From the NCBI GenBank assembly GCA_934359755.1, contig CAKRLV010000005.1, forward strand, positions 65,773 through 129,772: DNA of 64,000 bases. Direction: 5' to 3'. The stretch is from an uncultured Agathobacter sp. Its GTDB lineage: Bacteria > Bacillota > Clostridia > Lachnospirales > Lachnospiraceae. A program made the position numbers and the translations under genes. The notes below the pieces were generated by a model. That model was not told the DNA's origin. It did not search any database and worked only from the letters and a program-made list of their open reading frames with translations. Shown here in pieces: positions 60,472-64,000 of the stretch (position 1 is the first letter of the stretch; each line of letters begins with the position of its first letter).

Positions 60472-61209
60472 ATGAAGAATTATAAAATAACAGTAGCATA
60501 TGATGGCACGAGATACAGCGGATGGCAGGTGCAGAAGTGTACACCGGATACAATTCAGGGGAAGATAGAACATGTACTTGGAACACTGGCAGGACACCCG
60601 ATTGAGATAAATGGCTCAGGAAGAACAGATGCAGGAGTGCATGCGTTAGGTCAGGTAGCTAATTTTCATATAGAAGAACATTTTTCAAAGGAAGAGATTT
60701 TCGAATGGCTTAACAGATATCTTCCGAAGGATATTGCAGTCACATCAATAGAAGAAGTAGATGACAGATTTCACAGCAGATTTAATGCTGTAAGGAAGAC
60801 CTACATATACAGGATTCATACATCGAAAGTATCTAATGTTTTTGAGAGAAAATTTGTATATGATTATGAGACACCACTTGATGTCTGCAACATGAGAAAA
60901 GCAGCAGCACTACTTATTGGAACCCATGATTTTAAATCGTTCTGTGGAAATAAGAAAATGAAAAAATCCACAGTCAGAACAATATATGACATTGATATCG
61001 ATGATAGAGGAGACGAAATCGCGATAAGCTATACGGGAGATGGATTTCTTATGAATATGGTAAGGATACTTACCGGTACTCTCATAGAAGTTGGGGATGG
61101 AAGAAGGACTTCTGACAGTATGACGGAGGTTCTTATGGCGTGTGATAGGGAAGCAGCCGGGTATACAGCACCACCGCAAGGACTGATTCTTAAGGAGGTT
61201 ATGTATTAA
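60472..61209 (+). CDS. truA: tRNA pseudouridine(38-40) synthase
   Basis: TruA isomerises uridines 38-40 in the tRNA anticodon arm. The 245-residue product has the N-terminal AYDGTRYSGWQ, the catalytic Asp in GSGRTDAGVHA near residue 52, RFNAVRKTYIYRI near 102 and the C-terminal FLMNMVRILTGTL region. AGAGGAAAT precedes ATG 60472. Confidence 0.97.
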   Translation: MKNYKITVAYDGTRYSGWQVQKCTPDTIQGKIEHVLGTLAGHPIEINGSGRTDAGVHALGQVANFHIEEHFSKEEIFEWLNRYLPKDIAVTSIEEVDDRFHSRFNAVRKTYIYRIHTSKVSNVFERKFVYDYETPLDVCNMRKAAALLIGTHDFKSFCGNKKMKKSTVRTIYDIDIDDRGDEIAISYTGDGFLMNMVRILTGTLIEVGDGRRTSDSMTEVLMACDREAAGYTAPPQGLILKEVMY

Positions 61210-61336
61210 TTTAAAATGGACTGTAATCACTCAATAATTAACACTATGGCGCATAGCTTGACAGCGCGGTGCCAAGCCTGCGTCTGAACAGCAACTCGTT
61301 TCTTAAAATAAATAGCGCACTGATTAGAAAAATATG

Positions 61337-61365
61337 TTGAACATACAGCTGATTGGGTGTAGAAT
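61337..61365 (+). promoter_or_regulatory. Promoter for the SulP-type transporter gene
   Basis: TTGAAC (61337-61342) and TAGAAT (61360-61365) are 17 bp apart. The palindrome TATGTTGAACATA (61333-61345) covers the -35 box and may be an operator. Confidence 0.65.
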
Positions 61366-61407
61366 TATTCGTGTTTCGCAAGGGGGATTGGAAAAGAGGA
61401 AATTTGA

Positions 61408-63057
61408 ATGACAAAAGAAAAATTGAAACCAAAGCTTTTTAGTGTGATGAAAGATTACAACGGAAAGCAGTTTGCAAAGGATGTTGTATCTGGAATCATC
61501 GTTGCAATTATTGCACTACCACTTTCAATCGCGCTGGCACTGGCATCTGGTGTTGGACCAGAACAAGGAATCTATACAGCAATTGTTGCAGGATTCCTTA
61601 TTTCATTTTTAGGAGGAAGCAGAGTCCAGATAGCAGGACCGACCGCGGCTTTTGCTACAATAGTTGCAGGTATTGTAGCAAGAAACGGAATGGATGGACT
61701 TATAATTGCAACGATAATTGCAGGTGTTCTTCTGATACTGATGGGGGTATTAAGATTAGGTACACTTATTAAATTCATTCCATATACTATTACGACCGGA
61801 TTTACAGCAGGAATAGCAGTTACTATTGTAATAGGACAGATAAAGGATTTTCTTGGCCTTACATATGCTAAAGGGGTAAAGCCTATAGAGACACTTGAAA
61901 AAGTACACGCAATAATAAAGTATATTGCAACAGTTAACTGGCAGGCTCTTGTGGTTGGATGTGTATGCCTTGCAATTCTTATAATCTGGCCATATATCAA
62001 TAAGCTTATTCCAGGTTCGCTTATAGCAGTATTTGCAGGAATAGCAATGGTAAAAGGACTTAATATGAAGGTCAATACTATTGGCGATTTGTATACTATA
62101 AGCAGTTCACTTCCAGCATTTCATATGCCTAAGCTTACTCTTTATACAATACGGGCACAGTTCTCGGATGGATTTACGATAGCAGTGCTTGCAGCAATCG
62201 AATCATTGCTGTCATGTGTAGTTGCAGACAGTATGATAAATTCAAGACACCGCTCAAATATGGAGCTTATTGCTCAGGGTGTTGGTAATATTGGCTCTGC
62301 ATTGTTTGGAGGAATTCCGGCTACAGGAGCTATCGCAAGAACAGCAGCCAACATTAAAAATGGTGGACGTACACCGATTGCAGGTATGGTTCACTCAATA
62401 GTATTAGTACTTGTGCTTGTAGTGCTCATGCCTTATGCAGCACTTATACCTATGCCGACAATAGCAGCAATTCTTTTTATGGTAGCGTACAATATGTGTG
62501 GATGGAGAACATTCGTTGAATTATGCAAGAAAGCGCCAAAGAGCGATATCATCGTATTAGTGATTACTTTTGCACTGACTGTAATATTTGACCTTGTTGT
62601 TGCAATAGAAGTTGGTATGATCATTGCATGTGTACTTTTTATGAAGAGAATGAGCGAAGAGGCAGAGATAAAGGGCTGGAAGTATTTTGATGATGAAGAT
62701 GATCCGGATGCTATAGAACTTCGTACAGTTCCACAGAGCGTTCGTGTGTATGAGATAAGCGGACCAATGTTTTTTGGTGCTGCAGATAGAATTGCTGAAA
62801 TTACCTTAAAGGACTTCACAAAATGTCTTGTAATCAGAATGAGAGGTGTGCCAGCGTTAGATGCGACAGCTATTCATTCGCTGAACATTCTATATGATAA
62901 TTGCAGGAAACATAATGTGCAGCTTGTTTTTTCTCACGTGAATTCACAGCCATATCATTCATTGGAAAAAGCTGGATTTATTGACAAAATCGGACGTGAG
63001 AATTTCTGTGAGCATATAGATGAGGCAATACAAAGAGCTTCAGAAATTGTCGGATAA
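61408..63057 (+). CDS. SulP/SLC26-family anion transporter
   Basis: SulP proteins move sulfate, bicarbonate or dicarboxylates across the membrane. The 549-residue product has about 12-14 membrane segments with the family start FAKDVVSGIIVAIIALPLSIALALASG near 23, IAGPTAAFATI near 75, and a cytosolic STAS domain (about 440-545, with CLVIRMRGVPALDATAIHSL). The real substrate cannot be read. GAGGAAAT precedes ATG 61408. Confidence 0.92.
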   Translation: MTKEKLKPKLFSVMKDYNGKQFAKDVVSGIIVAIIALPLSIALALASGVGPEQGIYTAIVAGFLISFLGGSRVQIAGPTAAFATIVAGIVARNGMDGLIIATIIAGVLLILMGVLRLGTLIKFIPYTITTGFTAGIAVTIVIGQIKDFLGLTYAKGVKPIETLEKVHAIIKYIATVNWQALVVGCVCLAILIIWPYINKLIPGSLIAVFAGIAMVKGLNMKVNTIGDLYTISSSLPAFHMPKLTLYTIRAQFSDGFTIAVLAAIESLLSCVVADSMINSRHRSNMELIAQGVGNIGSALFGGIPATGAIARTAANIKNGGRTPIAGMVHSIVLVLVLVVLMPYAALIPMPTIAAILFMVAYNMCGWRTFVELCKKAPKSDIIVLVITFALTVIFDLVVAIEVGMIIACVLFMKRMSEEAEIKGWKYFDDEDDPDAIELRTVPQSVRVYEISGPMFFGAADRIAEITLKDFTKCLVIRMRGVPALDATAIHSLNILYDNCRKHNVQLVFSHVNSQPYHSLEKAGFIDKIGRENFCEHIDEAIQRASEIVG

Positions 63058-63119
63058 AGATAATCACATCTAAAGCATTAAATCATATCATATGATAAGG
63101 GATTATTTTGAGGTATCAT

Positions 63120-64000
63120 ATGAAAGATTTAAAGACTTTACAGGCAGAAGCCATTGATGAGGGAAAACTTAGTATACAGGTGAAAGCAAGATCGACTGGT
63201 GGACCAGTAAAAGGTGCATCAGTCGAAATATCATATACAGGAAATCCTAATGATATAGTAGAGGAGATTACAACTGATGAATCTGGAAATACAGATACAG
63301 TTGAACTTGATGCACCACCACTTGAATACTCTATGGAACCATCAGAGATGCAGCCATATTCAGAATACACAGTTCGTGTAACAGCACCAGGATATAGAAA
63401 TTTTTCAATATCAGGAATTGATATATTTGCAAATGAAACAGCACTTCAGGAAATAGACTTAGACCCTGAGGATGCGCCAGGAGTAGATGAAGAGAATATT
63501 GTTATTCCAGCAAACACACTCTATGGTAATTATCCGCCTAAAATTCCAGAGGATGAAGTAAAAGCTGTAAATGATTCAGGAGAAATCGTGCTTAGCAGGG
63601 TGGTGATTCCAGAATATATTGTAGTTCATGATGGTTCGCCTGATGACAACACAGCCCCAAACTATTATATTAGATATAGAGATTATATAAAGAACGTCGC
63701 ATCCAGCGAGATATATGCGACCTGGCCAGATGCAACGCTTCGTGCAAATATACTTGCAATTATGTCTTTTACGCTTAACAGAGTATATACGGAATGGTAT
63801 CGCAGCAAAGGCAAAAATTATACAATCACATCGTCGACAGCATACGATCATAAATTTGTATACGGAAGAAATATATATCGGAACATCTCGAATGTGGTGG
63901 ATGAAATGTTTGAAAACTATCTTTCAAGACCGAATGTCACGCAGCCTATTCTCACACAGTATTGTGATGGACAGAAGGTGACTTGTCCCAAATGGATGAC
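63120..64000 (+). CDS. SpoIID/LytB-like protein (3' end outside the window)
   Basis: The open frame runs from ATG 63120 (weak GAGG upstream) off the end, giving 293 visible residues. The N-terminal part (about 15-125) looks like a carboxypeptidase-regulatory or Cna-B-like beta-sandwich (GGPVKGASVEI, TDESGNT). From about 180, YYIRYRDYIKNVASSEIY, TWPDATLRANILAIMSFTLN and ITSSTAYDHKFVYG resemble the SpoIID amidase-enhancer/lytic-transglycosylase fold, including the Glu before the TWP block. I recall related Lachnospiraceae proteins that end in a peptidoglycan-binding domain. A role in cell-wall or spore-cortex remodelling is inferred. No signal peptide is present. Confidence 0.7.
   Translation, partial: MKDLKTLQAEAIDEGKLSIQVKARSTGGPVKGASVEISYTGNPNDIVEEITTDESGNTDTVELDAPPLEYSMEPSEMQPYSEYTVRVTAPGYRNFSISGIDIFANETALQEIDLDPEDAPGVDEENIVIPANTLYGNYPPKIPEDEVKAVNDSGEIVLSRVVIPEYIVVHDGSPDDNTAPNYYIRYRDYIKNVASSEIYATWPDATLRANILAIMSFTLNRVYTEWYRSKGKNYTITSSTAYDHKFVYGRNIYRNISNVVDEMFENYLSRPNVTQPILTQYCDGQKVTCPKWM

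Noticed and set aside
1..64000. Cyclic-di-GMP riboswitch near the EAL/GGDEF genes
   Set aside because: I looked for GEMM-type conserved blocks upstream of the c-di-GMP genes and saw none.
1..64000. tRNA, rRNA, transposase or prophage genes
   Set aside because: No such coding motif or cloverleaf sequence was recognised; all long open frames are accounted for by housekeeping or accessory genes.

Overview
The window looks like chromosomal DNA from a sporulating, anaerobic, low-GC Gram-positive bacterium, most likely a Lachnospiraceae-type gut Clostridium. Supporting signs are the spoVA genes, an oxygen-sensitive class III ribonucleotide reductase (nrdD/nrdG), an [FeFe]-hydrogenase-like sensor, AGGAGG-type ribosome binding sites, sigma-A-type promoters and AT-rich intergenic DNA. 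I saw no phage, IS element, CRISPR array, rRNA or tRNA. The species assignment is inference.

Layout. 1-9.2 kb: end of dnaE, pfkA, a SpoU-family RNA methyltransferase, a small alarmone synthetase, an ABC-F ATPase and a split ThrE-type exporter. 9.4-19.8 kb: a dispersed spoVA set (AA, AB, AC, AD, AE) interleaved with two EAL proteins, a GGDEF protein, trmO, apt and an orphan gene, several of which have their own sigma-A promoters. 19.8-24.4 kb: TetR regulator, repeat-rich lipoprotein, PAP2 phosphatase, a cytosolic hydrogenase-like/chemotaxis-receptor fusion and an AraC regulator. 24.6-29.5 kb: glycogen phosphorylase, TPR lipoprotein, hflX. 29.7-32.7 kb: a coupled trio of condensation-type acyltransferase, zinc-ribbon membrane protein and esterase. 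32.9-37.1 kb: a heterodimeric ABC exporter with a divergent MarR regulator. 37.1-44 kb: nrdD with a NrdR box, nrdG, a FliB-like methylase, an aldolase-type enzyme and an MraY-family transferase. 44.2-51.1 kb: a GNAT toxin-antitoxin-like pair, an unknown membrane protein, a methyltransferase, hslO, nadE and asnA. 51.4-54.8 kb: two unknown genes, an HD-GYP phosphodiesterase and an unannotated 46-codon gene with a FliM-like CheY-binding motif. 54.8-57.5 kb: a phosphatidylethanolamine operon (PAP2, VTT, PssA, Psd). 57.6-64 kb: metNIQ, truA, a SulP transporter and the start of a SpoIID-like protein that runs off the window.

Themes. Four cyclic-di-GMP enzymes (two EAL, one GGDEF, one HD-GYP) lie within 44 kb; three sit inside the spore-germination channel locus, and the GGDEF and HD-GYP proteins share one extracytoplasmic sensor-plus-membrane module. 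Redox sensing and motility are hinted at by the hydrogenase-like receptor, the FliB homologue and the FliM-like peptide. A 139-bp MITE-like or leader-RNA-like element occurs twice in full (upstream of the alarmone synthetase and asnA) and twice as its terminal hairpin (upstream of glgP and the GNAT pair), always in the orientation of the downstream gene. Four of six convergent gene ends carry short AT-rich tandem repeats.
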